Shown here piece after piece: positions 1-7,124 of a DNA stretch of 14,505 nt; positions within the stretch are counted from its first letter, which is position 1; every line of letters begins with the position of its first letter. This DNA is from CAYSIX01 sp964431205 (GTDB lineage: Bacteria > Planctomycetota > Phycisphaerae > Phycisphaerales > Phycisphaeraceae): positions 1 to 14,505 of the forward strand of contig CAYSIX010000095.1 of the NCBI GenBank assembly GCA_964431205.1. Direction: 5' to 3'. The notes under the pieces were generated by a model. The model worked only from the letters and a program-made list of their open reading frames with translations. It was not told the DNA's origin and did no database searches. Position numbers and translations under genes: made by a program.

Positions 1-71
<71 letters not shown>

Positions 72-162
72 TTTGAGAGGGCGGGAGCGTCGGCCCGGCC
101 GCGTCCGCCGCAGAGACGCGTGACCGGCCCAGCGTCCCCGTCGCGCACGATCGGGGCAAGCC

Positions 163-236
163 GCCCGCGTAGCTCAGGTGGATAGAGCAGCGGTCTTCTA
201 AACCGCAGGTCGCAGGTTCGAATCCTGCCGCGGGCA
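163..236 (+). tRNA. tRNA-Arg (anticodon UCU)
   Basis: This is a complete 74-nt cloverleaf. The acceptor GCCCGCG (163-169) pairs perfectly with CGCGGGC (229-235), and the discriminator is A236. The D arm is 172-175/185-188. The anticodon stem is 190-194/202-206 with TCT at 197-199, which reads AGA. The T arm is 212-216/224-228 around TTCGAAT. No CCA is encoded. It is a second arginine isoacceptor 91 bp after the first. I see no convincing promoter between the two, so they may be co-transcribed. Confidence 0.97.
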
Positions 237-329
237 TTGCCGACGCCGGTCGCCGGCCGTGACGAACGGGGCGCCACGCCCGTGCTCCTTCTCCCGCCCC
301 CGGCACGCTTCGATGCAGGAGGTCACGCG

Positions 330-1805
330 ATGACCCGAACGACCGCCCCCACGCTCGAATCGCCCCTGCTGACCCGCCTGGGCGGCTATATCCACGGCCG
401 GTGGGCCGAGGCCGATTCCGGCAAGACCACGCCCGTGATCAACCCCGCGACGGGCCGGACGCTCGCCGACGTGCCGAAGATGGGCGCGGAAGAGACCCGC
501 CGCGCAATCGCCGCAGCCGAGGCGTGCCTCGAATCGCCCACACCGATCGAACAGAGGCGCACCTGGCTCACCCGCATCGCCGACGACCTGCGCGCCCATC
601 GCGAGGAGCTCGGCCGGATCATCACGCTCGAGCACGGAAAGCCGTGGAAGGAGGCCCAGGGCGAGGTCGACTACGCCGCCGGGTTTTTCCAGTACTGCGC
701 CGATCACGTCGGCGAGCTGGCCCCGCGCCGACTCGACGAGCGACCCAAGGGCCACGCCTGGACCGTCCACTTCCGCCCCGTCGGCGTGGTCGGGCTCATC
801 TCGCCGTGGAACTTCCCGATCGCGATGATGGCCAAGAAGCTCTCGGCCGCGCTCGCCGCCGACTGCGCCTGCCTCGTCAAGCCCTCGATCAAGACCCCGC
901 TGACCATGATCGCCCAGTTCGCCCTGCTGGACGCGATGGACCTGCCGCCGGGCAAGGTGAACCTGCTGATCGGCTCGGCGCGGGAGATCGGCGGGGTCTT
1001 CTGCAGTCACCCGTCGGTGAGCATGATCAGCTTCACGGGCTCGACCGAGGTCGGCCGAAAGCTCATCCGCGACACGGCCGATCAGGTCAAGAAACTCGCC
1101 CTGGAGCTGGGCGGCAACGCGCCGTTCATTGTGTTCGACGACGCCGATCTTGACGCCGCCACCGACCACCTGATCCAGAACAAGTTCCGCGGCGGCGGGC
1201 AGACCTGCGTCTGCGCCAACCGCATCTACGCCCACCGCTCGATCGCCGACGCCTTCGCGGCCAAGGTCGCCGAACGCGTCGAGCGCATGACCGTCGGCGA
1301 CGGCATGGAGCCGGACACGGACCTCGGCCCGCTGATCGATCGCGACGGGTTCGACAAGGTCAAGCGCCACCTCGACGACGCGGTCGGCCACGGCGCCCGC
1401 GTGATCGCCGGCGGCGACCCGCCCGAGCCGCGCGGCGACGACTGGGGCTGCTTCTTCCCCCCCACGGTCGTCACCGGTGTCACGAACCGGATGGCCTGCG
1501 TCCGCGAGGAGACGTTCGGGCCGCTCGTGCCCATCCTCACGTTCGACTCCGAAAGCGACGCCGTCCACGCCGGCAACGACACCGAGTATGGCCTGGCCGC
1601 CTACGTGTTCACCCGGAACCGCGACCGCGCCGAGCGCGTGATCCGCCGGCTGCGCTTCGGCCACGTCGGGCTCAACACCGGCACCGGGCCCACGCCCGTG
1701 GCCCCCTTCGGCGGGATGAAACAGTCCGGGTTCGGCCGCGAGGGCGGGCCCGAGGGCCTGCACGAGTTCGTCCAGCCCCAGACCGTCCCCGAGCCCGCGT
1801 CGTGA
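330..1805 (+). CDS. gabD: NAD(P)-dependent succinate-semialdehyde dehydrogenase
   Basis: This is a 491-aa aldehyde dehydrogenase that oxidises succinate semialdehyde to succinate, the last step of GABA degradation, in the cytoplasm. Visible ALDH motifs are PWNFP (159-163), the cofactor-site Lys in LVKPS (K184), the FTGSTEVG loop (235-242), the general base Glu in LELGGNAPF (E259), the nucleophilic Cys in GGQTCVCANR (C293) and EETFGPLVP near the C-terminus. The paired Cys (TCVC) and the GGNAPFIVFDDADLD segment are typical of GabD rather than other ALDHs. Length is close to the E. coli enzyme (482 aa). The ATG at 330 is chosen because GGAGG lies about 8 bp upstream; an in-frame TTG at 237 would start at the base after the tRNA. 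The last three codons lie in a 171-bp duplicated segment. A related semialdehyde could be the true substrate, since no GABA transaminase is nearby. Confidence 0.93.
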   Translation: MTRTTAPTLESPLLTRLGGYIHGRWAEADSGKTTPVINPATGRTLADVPKMGAEETRRAIAAAEACLESPTPIEQRRTWLTRIADDLRAHREELGRIITLEHGKPWKEAQGEVDYAAGFFQYCADHVGELAPRRLDERPKGHAWTVHFRPVGVVGLISPWNFPIAMMAKKLSAALAADCACLVKPSIKTPLTMIAQFALLDAMDLPPGKVNLLIGSAREIGGVFCSHPSVSMISFTGSTEVGRKLIRDTADQVKKLALELGGNAPFIVFDDADLDAATDHLIQNKFRGGGQTCVCANRIYAHRSIADAFAAKVAERVERMTVGDGMEPDTDLGPLIDRDGFDKVKRHLDDAVGHGARVIAGGDPPEPRGDDWGCFFPPTVVTGVTNRMACVREETFGPLVPILTFDSESDAVHAGNDTEYGLAAYVFTRNRDRAERVIRRLRFGHVGLNTGTGPTPVAPFGGMKQSGFGREGGPEGLHEFVQPQTVPEPAS

Positions 1806-1964
1806 TCGATTCGTACCACTCGAGACGCCGTGCGCGTCTGCGGGCAGGTCTGCCCGCGGCTGAGGACGCGCAGCCGCGAGGCAACGCCTCGCGGACGCCT
1901 CCGCATGAGTCTGACGCCGACGCGTCGTCCTACCCCCACCTCTTGCCCTTCTTGTTCGTCCCGC
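1794..1964. repeat. 171-bp direct repeat, left copy
   Basis: This copy matches 2655-2825 at 170 of 171 positions; the only difference is T1839 versus C2700. It begins at the third-last codon of gabD. It also contains, at 1930-1964, a displaced copy of the last ten codons and the stop of the isomerase-family gene, whose functional end lies in the right copy. It holds two strong hairpins: 1840-1857 (8-bp stem) and 1874-1894 (9-bp stem, loop AAC). These may serve as transcript ends for the converging genes, although no T-run follows. Confidence 0.95.
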
Positions 1965-1969
1965 GCCCG

Positions 1970-1997
1970 CACGGTCGCAAGCGACCGTGGCACCCGG
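1970..1997 (+). repeat. Palindromic element, CACGG...CCGTGGCAYCC family, copy 1
   Basis: CACGGTCGC (1970-1978) pairs with GCGACCGTG (1981-1989) around a 2-base centre and is followed by GCACCCGG. The frame CACGG-core-CCGTGGCAYC recurs at 8815-8850 and, inverted, at 8711-8745, each time with a different palindromic core. It begins five bases inside the insert that is flanked by the 171-bp repeats. It could act as a transcript-end hairpin. Confidence 0.7.
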
Positions 1998-2004
1998 CAA
2001 ACCC

Positions 2005-2625
2005 TTACTCTGCAGCGAGTTCTTCAATAACGATTCGTTCAATAGGACAATGCTTTCGATGCCAGTAGACATCGAAGCCGCAGCCATCCCCCATAGGCAA
2101 CACCAGCACTTTGGCTGCGCCCGATGAAAGGCATTCGTAGCACAGCCGCGGGCCCTTGGCGACTCGTGCGATTACGGAATCATCCTCACCGATCGCCTGA
2201 TCCAAGCCGAGCAAGAATGCTCCCTCCTCCGTCCAGTTGAGGTCGTCCCACACGAATTGAAACAGTTCATGCGCCTCAAGGCAGCGCCACACCCAGAACC
2301 TTCTCTTGAATCGGTCGCCGCCCCAATCCTTCATCCAGAGCCTTTCGAAGAACGGGATCTTCATCTCCTGACACGAAGTCACGCGAATTCCTCGCTGAGA
2401 TAGAGCCTGTTCCGACCGACCGTCGGCTACATACGACCATGACAGGTTGCCAGCAGCCTTGAGCAATGGGTCGATCGACACGAGTGCTTCGTCCAACTCC
2501 CAAGCCCTGACACCCACGCGATCCACATCCTTCAAATCCCATTGGTTTATCAACCGAAACCGCCCTGCGAGATCGGACTCTCTGCCTACGATCGACACAC
2601 CAAATTGCACGATGTCATATTTCAT
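2005..2625 (-). CDS. Hypothetical protein, cargo of the repeat-flanked insert
   Basis: I do not recognise this 206-aa protein. The ATG at 2625 is preceded by a purine-rich GGAAGG about 5 bp upstream. Reading further upstream would run into the 171-bp repeat, so longer starts are unlikely. There is no signal peptide or membrane segment, so it is probably cytoplasmic. Residues 93-131 are rich in Trp and Phe (FFERLWMKDW, FWVWRCLEAHELF). The C-terminal third has a CYEC pair (162-165), C182, and H189, H192 and C193 in YWHRKHC, which might bind metal, though no known zinc-finger spacing fits. Its DNA is visibly richer in A+T than its neighbours, and it sits alone between two 171-bp direct repeats, which points to recent acquisition. 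A stand-alone accessory or immunity-type protein is possible, but nothing in the sequence proves a function. Confidence 0.7.
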   Translation of the reverse strand: MKYDIVQFGVSIVGRESDLAGRFRLINQWDLKDVDRVGVRAWELDEALVSIDPLLKAAGNLSWSYVADGRSEQALSQRGIRVTSCQEMKIPFFERLWMKDWGGDRFKRRFWVWRCLEAHELFQFVWDDLNWTEEGAFLLGLDQAIGEDDSVIARVAKGPRLCYECLSSGAAKVLVLPMGDGCGFDVYWHRKHCPIERIVIEELAAE

Positions 2626-2654
2626 GAGACCTTCCACTTCAGATCGAGAGCGGT

Positions 2655-2825
2655 CCCGCGTCGTGATCGATTCGTACCACTCGAGACGCCGTGCGCGTCC
2701 GCGGGCAGGTCTGCCCGCGGCTGAGGACGCGCAGCCGCGAGGCAACGCCTCGCGGACGCCTCCGCATGAGTCTGACGCCGACGCGTCGTCCTACCCCCAC
2801 CTCTTGCCCTTCTTGTTCGTCCCGC
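2655..2825. repeat. 171-bp direct repeat, right copy
   Basis: This copy is 861 bp from the left copy and identical except at 2700. It starts with a displaced copy of the last three gabD codons and stop (2655-2666) and ends inside the functional 3' end of the isomerase-family gene (2791-2825). C2700 forms a G-C pair at the base of the hairpin, where the left copy has T and a G-T wobble. Confidence 0.95.
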
Positions 2826-4455
2826 AGAGGCAGACGCGCATGCCCAGGGCCTCGGCCATCGCCGCCTTGGTGAACATCGCCTCGTCCGCCGCCTTCGCGT
2901 CCTCGGCGTACACGCACTGGATGTGGTTCGCCTTGTGCCGGGCCATCATCTGATCACGTCTGATCCCGTACGTCACCGCGTGCATGATCGGCCACTGCGG
3001 CGTCGTCGCCTCCCACCGCCGCTTCGTCTCCGCCTCGGGCAGCCGCACGACGCCCGCCCGGCCCAGGTCCATGCACAGCCGCCCGCCCGTCGCCGACCCG
3101 TCGATCCACACCCGGCTCCAGACGATCTCGCCCGGCTTGGCGATCCCGCGCAGCGTCGAGCCGCCGTTGGGGAAATACATCGCCGGCTGACGGTGCCCGT
3201 CGCTGCCGCGCCACCCGTCGATGTGGTGCGCCGGCGGGGCGCTGCCCGAGATCAGGAACACCCACACGTAGTCGTCCACCGTGCCGGACTCGTCCTCGTC
3301 GCCCCAGCGCAGGTCGTGCAGCGTGTTCTCCACCGGCTGGTCGAGCGCCGCGTGCACCCGGTGCGTGATCAGCCCGTCCAGGCCCGCGCACTCGTCCACC
3401 TCGTTGAAGTGCGGGATCGCCCGGCCCTCGAAGAGCACGCGCTCGCCGTCGCGCGAGCGCACCGGCGGGCGGTCCGTGTTGTTCAGCGTCCCCTCGACCA
3501 GGTCGCTGGCCGGCATCAGGTCCTTGAGCCCCTGCTGGTACTGGATCCCGATGCAGTCGCAGCCGAAGTCGTCCGCCAGGCGCACGGCCGCGACGTACAT
3601 CCGGCACTGGTCCAGCACCTGGGCCTCGGTCAGGTCCGTCTCGTGGTTCGGCCCCAGGTGGAACGTGAACCCCTTGTCGCGGTACCACTGGTACACGCGG
3701 CGGGCGTCCTCCTCGCTGACCTGCGTCGATTCGTAGTACAGGGCCGACTGGCTCAGCCGCTCCTTGAACAGCCCCGTCGGGTTCAGCAGGTGGTCGGGGA
3801 TGATGGCGTTGAACATGCCCATGCAGCCCTCGTCGAACACGCCCATGATCGCGCGGTCGCGCTGGAGCTGCTCGGCGAGCCGCCTGCCCAGCTTGCGCGC
3901 CGCCGAGGGCACACGCGCGTCCTTGAGCTTCACGACGTGGTCGGTCTTGTGCGTGCACCGGCCGGTCTCGAGCCACTTTTTCAGACGCCGGCGGAAGTAG
4001 TCGTCGGTGAAGTCCTGCGACCACAGCGTCGAGTACTTCACGCCCGCCTTGGTCAGCGAGCCGTTGAGGTTCAGCATGCCCACGAGACCGGGCCACGTGC
4101 CGGACCAGTTGGCGACGGTGAGGATCGGCCCCTCGTGCGCGACCAGGCCGTGCAGGACGTGGTGGGAGTACTGCCAGACGGCCTCGGCGACGATCAGCGG
4201 GCGCTTGGGGTCGATGTCACGGAAGACCTCGACGCCCTCGCGTTGCGAGCCGATGAACCCGTGCCGCTCGCTCTCTTTGTACGGGTGCGCCCGTTCGGCG
4301 TGGTAGCCCAGCGACTCGATCGCGCGGGTGAGCGCCGCCTCCATGTCACGCTGCGCCGGCCAGCAGTTCTGGTTGGCCGAGAGGCGCAGGTCGCCGTTGG
4401 CGACGAGCTGGACCGAACGGTTACGCGAGCCGGTGCGGGAACTCTTGCGGGCCAT
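2791..4455 (-). CDS. L-fucose isomerase family protein (FucI/AraA-like)
   Basis: This 554-aa protein resembles the L-fucose/L-arabinose isomerase family, metal-dependent cytoplasmic enzymes that interconvert aldoses and ketoses (E. coli FucI is 591 aa). The best anchors are E355-C-A-G-L-D-G followed by HDLRW (D381), which resemble the FucI segments around its two acidic metal ligands, and H511 in KANHIQCVYAED with a following ALGM helix, which resembles the C-terminal His-ligand region. These ligand assignments come from pattern memory, not alignment. GGAGAG lies about 11 bp before the ATG at 4455. An earlier ATG ten bases upstream is out of frame. It begins 38 bp after the GH29 fucosidase on the same strand, so the two form a probable operon that releases fucose and then isomerises it. 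Its last ten codons are part of the 171-bp repeat. It could act on another deoxy-sugar or pentose. Confidence 0.75.
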   Translation of the reverse strand: MARKSSRTGSRNRSVQLVANGDLRLSANQNCWPAQRDMEAALTRAIESLGYHAERAHPYKESERHGFIGSQREGVEVFRDIDPKRPLIVAEAVWQYSHHVLHGLVAHEGPILTVANWSGTWPGLVGMLNLNGSLTKAGVKYSTLWSQDFTDDYFRRRLKKWLETGRCTHKTDHVVKLKDARVPSAARKLGRRLAEQLQRDRAIMGVFDEGCMGMFNAIIPDHLLNPTGLFKERLSQSALYYESTQVSEEDARRVYQWYRDKGFTFHLGPNHETDLTEAQVLDQCRMYVAAVRLADDFGCDCIGIQYQQGLKDLMPASDLVEGTLNNTDRPPVRSRDGERVLFEGRAIPHFNEVDECAGLDGLITHRVHAALDQPVENTLHDLRWGDEDESGTVDDYVWVFLISGSAPPAHHIDGWRGSDGHRQPAMYFPNGGSTLRGIAKPGEIVWSRVWIDGSATGGRLCMDLGRAGVVRLPEAETKRRWEATTPQWPIMHAVTYGIRRDQMMARHKANHIQCVYAEDAKAADEAMFTKAAMAEALGMRVCLCGTNKKGKRWG

Positions 4456-4493
4456 GATGATTCATCTCTCCATACGAGGTTGTCTCGGGCCGC

Positions 4494-5747
4494 TCAGCAT
4501 ACAAGCTCGGCGACGCGCACGACCAGGTCCACGCCGTAGGGGTAGCCCGTGCAGTCGATCGCCAGCAAGCCCGCCTCCGCGTCCTGGACGAACCGCAGCG
4601 GCTCGCCGTTGTCCAGCCAGTGCGCCGCCGTCACGCGACGCGTGAGCCCCTCGATCGCGCGAGCGCCCTGCGTCCCGCCGCGTGCGGTCACATGCGCGCT
4701 GCCCCGGCGCCCCAGCCCGTGCACGAACAGGTACAGCCGCCCCTCGACCTCGAGCACGAAGTCCTCGCCGGGGCATCGGCACGCCACCGGCCGGCCCTCG
4801 CGGACCACCCGCTCGTGCCGGGCCACCCATCGCCCCGCCACGCGCAACGCCGCCGCCTCGTACTCCGGCACCGCGCCCTCGGCCATCGGCGCCACGTTCA
4901 GCAGGTAGTTCGCCCCCCGGCCCCGGCACGCGCACAGGTTCGTGATCACCTGCGCCGGCGACAGGTAGTTCAGGTCGTCCGATCCGATCCCCCAGTGCCG
5001 GTTCATCGTCTGGCACATCTCCACCGCCACGTGCTTGGCCGCCCCCCGCCGATCGATCGCCCGCGGCCGCTGCTGCTCGAACGTCACCGCGTCGATCTCC
5101 GGATGACCCACCGCCCCCGGCCGCTCCACCCCCGTGTTGTTGATGATCATCGCCTCCGGCTGGTGCGCACGGATCATCCCGTACAGTCGGTCCTCACGCC
5201 AGTCCGCGTCCGGCCGCGACCAGTTGCCGTCGAACCACAGCCCGCCCAGCCGCCCGTAGTGCCGACACAGCACCTCCACCGACGCGTGCAGATAATCCAG
5301 GTACGCCTCGAACGCCGCGGCGTCGCAGGTCGCGCTGCCCATCCGCCAGTCCAGCGTCGTGTGATACAGAAACGGCACGACGCCCTCGGCCCGGCAGCCC
5401 TCGACGAACTCGGCGATCAGGTCCCGGCCCGCCGCGCTGTGCGGCGCGTCGAACTCGCTCAGGCCCCGCGTGTCGTACAGGGAGAACCCGTCGTGGTGCC
5501 GGCTGGTCAGCGTCACGTACCGCATCCCCGCCTCGCGCGCCAGCCGCGCGATCCCCCGCGCGTCGAACGCCGAGGCCGTGAACCGCTCGGCCAACCGGGC
5601 GTACTCCTCGGCCGGGATCGACCCGTGGTGCATCACCCACTCGCCGCGGCCGAGCAGCGAGTACAGCCCCCAGTGCAGGAACAGGCCGTAGCCCATCCGC
5701 TCGAACGCGGCGACACGGGGCAACGGCGGTGGCGATGGCGGATTCAC
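4494..5747 (-). CDS. GH29 alpha-L-fucosidase
   Basis: This 417-aa retaining glycoside hydrolase removes alpha-linked L-fucose from glycans. GH29 motifs in order are the first barrel strand GLFLHWGLYS (21-30), YVTLTSRHHDGFSLYD (77-92), and the nucleophile region LWFDGNW with D173. The catalytic domain is followed by a short beta-rich C-terminus. There is no signal peptide or lipobox, so it probably acts in the cytoplasm on imported oligosaccharides. The start is GTG at 5747, supported by AAAGGAGG ending about 7 bp upstream; no ATG is better placed. It is first in a leftward pair with the isomerase-family gene 38 bp downstream. About 160 bp upstream is a cluster of CTGGTC repeats that could be an operator. 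The acid/base residue is not assigned because it is poorly conserved in GH29. Confidence 0.9.
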   Translation of the reverse strand: MNPPSPPPLPRVAAFERMGYGLFLHWGLYSLLGRGEWVMHHGSIPAEEYARLAERFTASAFDARGIARLAREAGMRYVTLTSRHHDGFSLYDTRGLSEFDAPHSAAGRDLIAEFVEGCRAEGVVPFLYHTTLDWRMGSATCDAAAFEAYLDYLHASVEVLCRHYGRLGGLWFDGNWSRPDADWREDRLYGMIRAHQPEAMIINNTGVERPGAVGHPEIDAVTFEQQRPRAIDRRGAAKHVAVEMCQTMNRHWGIGSDDLNYLSPAQVITNLCACRGRGANYLLNVAPMAEGAVPEYEAAALRVAGRWVARHERVVREGRPVACRCPGEDFVLEVEGRLYLFVHGLGRRGSAHVTARGGTQGARAIEGLTRRVTAAHWLDNGEPLRFVQDAEAGLLAIDCTGYPYGVDLVVRVAELVC

Positions 5748-5908
5748 ACGCGCCTCCTTTCAAGGGTCTCTGCTCGTGCCGGACCGAACTCACCACCATA
5801 ACCGGACCGCCCGCGGCCGACGCAGCCCCGCCGGCATCCGCCGCTGCCACCCCTGGAACCAATCCGCGGAATCCACATCCCGGCCCGGCACGCCCACCGC
5901 TCGGGTAG

Positions 5909-5973
5909 CTGGTCTGCAACTGGTCACGAAACTGGTCCGGTTTCCGCGGCGCGCTCGCCCGAACGTGACCAGT
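5909..5973. promoter_or_regulatory. Putative operator cluster: three direct CTGGTC sites plus one inverted
   Basis: CTGGTC occurs at 5909-5914, 5920-5925 and 5932-5937, at 11- and 12-bp spacing, so on about the same face of the helix. The decamer ACTGGTCACG (5919-5928) recurs as a perfect inverted copy, CGTGACCAGT, at 5964-5973. AACTGGTCCG resembles half-sites bound by FadR-type (GntR/FCD) regulators such as E. coli FadR. The site lies 160-225 bp upstream of the fucosidase start. No regulator gene is in the window, so the partner is unknown. Confidence 0.4.
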
Positions 5974-6035
5974 CCAAGCGTCGGGGCCGATCGGCAGCGC
6001 GTAAGCGACACATTCGACAGCCATCTCCATTCGAT

Positions 6036-6077
6036 AACTCGGAACTCAGAACTCCGATCTAGAAACTCGAAACTCCC
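6036..6077. repeat. Degenerate heptanucleotide tandem repeat (AACTCNN)x6
   Basis: AACTC begins at 6036, 6043, 6050, 6064 and 6071, so spacing is exactly 7 bp, with one degenerate unit at 6057. Units read AACTCGG, AACTCAG, AACTCCG, a decayed unit, AACTCGA and AACTCCC. It resembles the short tandem heptamer repeats (STRR) known from cyanobacteria in form only. It does not continue into a gene. Confidence 0.75.
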
Positions 6078-6329
6078 GGGGGCGACGGTGCCAGAAAACA
6101 GCGCGCCCCTGTATATGGGCCGACCGGCGGCTTGGTGCGCACGCCGGCGACCGAACGCCTCCCTTCGCCTAGCCTCCGGGACGCGGATGGCCGTCCTAAC
6201 CCCCGCTTCCGGACCATCTTGTGCACCGCCGCGGCACTTCGCTGCTGACCGCCGGCGGGCTCGGCGAAACATTCGCACCCCGCGCTCGCCACGGGAGCGG
6301 CTATCCACCGGCAGACGAAGGAATCGCCC

Positions 6330-7124
6330 TCACCGCGCGCCCTCCGCGTCGTGAGACGAAGATTCGTCCGCTCCCACGGGCCGGACAAAGTGGGACGCCA
6401 GGTCGGGCTTTACCCTGATCAGCTCGGCCACCACGAGCGCACCGATCACCTCGCCGCCTCGCTCGTTGAGGTGGGTCGTGTCCACGCTGCCGTCGGCGTT
6501 TCGCGGCGACAGCTCTTCACAGCCGGCCGGCCCGAGGCGCTCATACAGCTCGATGGAGCGTTGGTGAAGATCGATGCACAGCACCTCCGCTTCGGCGGCG
6601 ACCTGCCTGGTCGCCTCGGCGTAATCGGCGAGGGTCGGCGTGATGGTGCCGTCGGGAGCGAACCTGCGGCGTTCGAGTGACGTGACGAGGATCGGCGTCG
6701 CGTCGATGGCCAGCGAATCGCGAATGTAGCGTCTCAGGTGGTCGCGAAACGTGGTGGCGGGATCCGTTTCGCGGTGCGGCCCTTTGCCGGGCTGGTCGTT
6801 GTGACCGAACTGGATGAGGATCAGATCGGGCCGGTGCTCCAGGACGGGCTGCCACAAGCCCTCATCGTGGAAGCTCTTGGAGCTGCGTCCGCCGCGCGCG
6901 AAGTTGGCGCAGGCGACGTGATCCTTGCAACGGGCCGCGAAGCCCGCCCCCCACCCCTTGGCCTCGGTCACCGTGGAGTCACCGACCAGCGCAATCGAAA
7001 GCGACGCCATCTCCTCGGCCTGGCTTTCGCCCTGCGGCCGTGCGCCCGCCGTCCGTAGTCCGGCCCCTGCCAGCATCAGCAGGATGCCGGCCATCACACC
7101 CAGATGTATCCACAGGCTATGCAT
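6330..7124 (-). CDS. Secreted SGNH/GDSL hydrolase, CE12 rhamnogalacturonan acetylesterase-like
   Basis: This 264-aa protein belongs to the SGNH esterases and most resembles carbohydrate esterase family 12, which removes acetyl groups from pectin (rhamnogalacturonan I) or related polysaccharides. Residues 1-28 form a signal peptide with hydrophobic core LGVMAGILLMLAGAGL, so it is exported. Catalytic blocks are GDSTVTEAKGWG (nucleophile S50), ARGGRSSKSF (oxyanion glycine at 78-79), FGHNDQ (N109) and DTTHL (D215 and H218). ATG at 7124 is chosen because AGGAG lies about 9 bp upstream and it gives an intact signal peptide; longer in-frame starts would add over 150 residues of non-conserved sequence. 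It stands alone: 582 bp separate it from the fucosidase gene and 409 bp from the divergent LysM gene. The exact acetylated substrate cannot be read from sequence. Confidence 0.85.
   Translation of the reverse strand: MHSLWIHLGVMAGILLMLAGAGLRTAGARPQGESQAEEMASLSIALVGDSTVTEAKGWGAGFAARCKDHVACANFARGGRSSKSFHDEGLWQPVLEHRPDLILIQFGHNDQPGKGPHRETDPATTFRDHLRRYIRDSLAIDATPILVTSLERRRFAPDGTITPTLADYAEATRQVAAEAEVLCIDLHQRSIELYERLGPAGCEELSPRNADGSVDTTHLNERGGEVIGALVVAELIRVKPDLASHFVRPVGADESSSHDAEGAR

Larger units (their letters stand above)
5748..6329. other. 582-bp non-coding gap with operator-like sites and a heptamer repeat
   Basis: This gap lies between the start of the fucosidase gene and the end of the CE12-type esterase gene, both on the minus strand. 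Open frames here have compositionally odd products and no family motifs. It contains the CTGGTC cluster (5909-5973) and the 7-bp periodic AACTC array (6036-6077), listed separately. I find no convincing sigma-70 promoter, although the fucosidase gene needs one here. Confidence 0.6.

Noticed and set aside
237..329. Upstream extension of gabD to a TTG at 237
   Set aside because: It would start at the base after the tRNA, adds non-conserved residues and ignores the strong GGAGG before the ATG at 330.
198..2087. Long minus-strand open frame over gabD, ending in a CPRQDSNLRPAV-like tail
   Set aside because: It is antisense to a well-supported gabD and arises from the G+C-rich third-codon positions. 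The tail is the reverse translation of tRNA-Arg, a known annotation artefact.
1794..2825. Insertion sequence or CRISPR interpretation of the 171-bp repeats
   Set aside because: There are only two copies, no transposase, no terminal inverted repeats, and each copy contains gene tails instead of regular spacers.
2923..4539. Plus-strand open frame antisense to the isomerase-family gene
   Set aside because: The product is Arg/Val/Pro-rich without family motifs, while the opposite strand encodes a coherent enzyme with a ribosome site.
5194..6030. Minus-strand frame overlapping the fucosidase and its upstream gap
   Set aside because: Out of frame with GH29, Arg/Gly/Ala-rich, no motifs.
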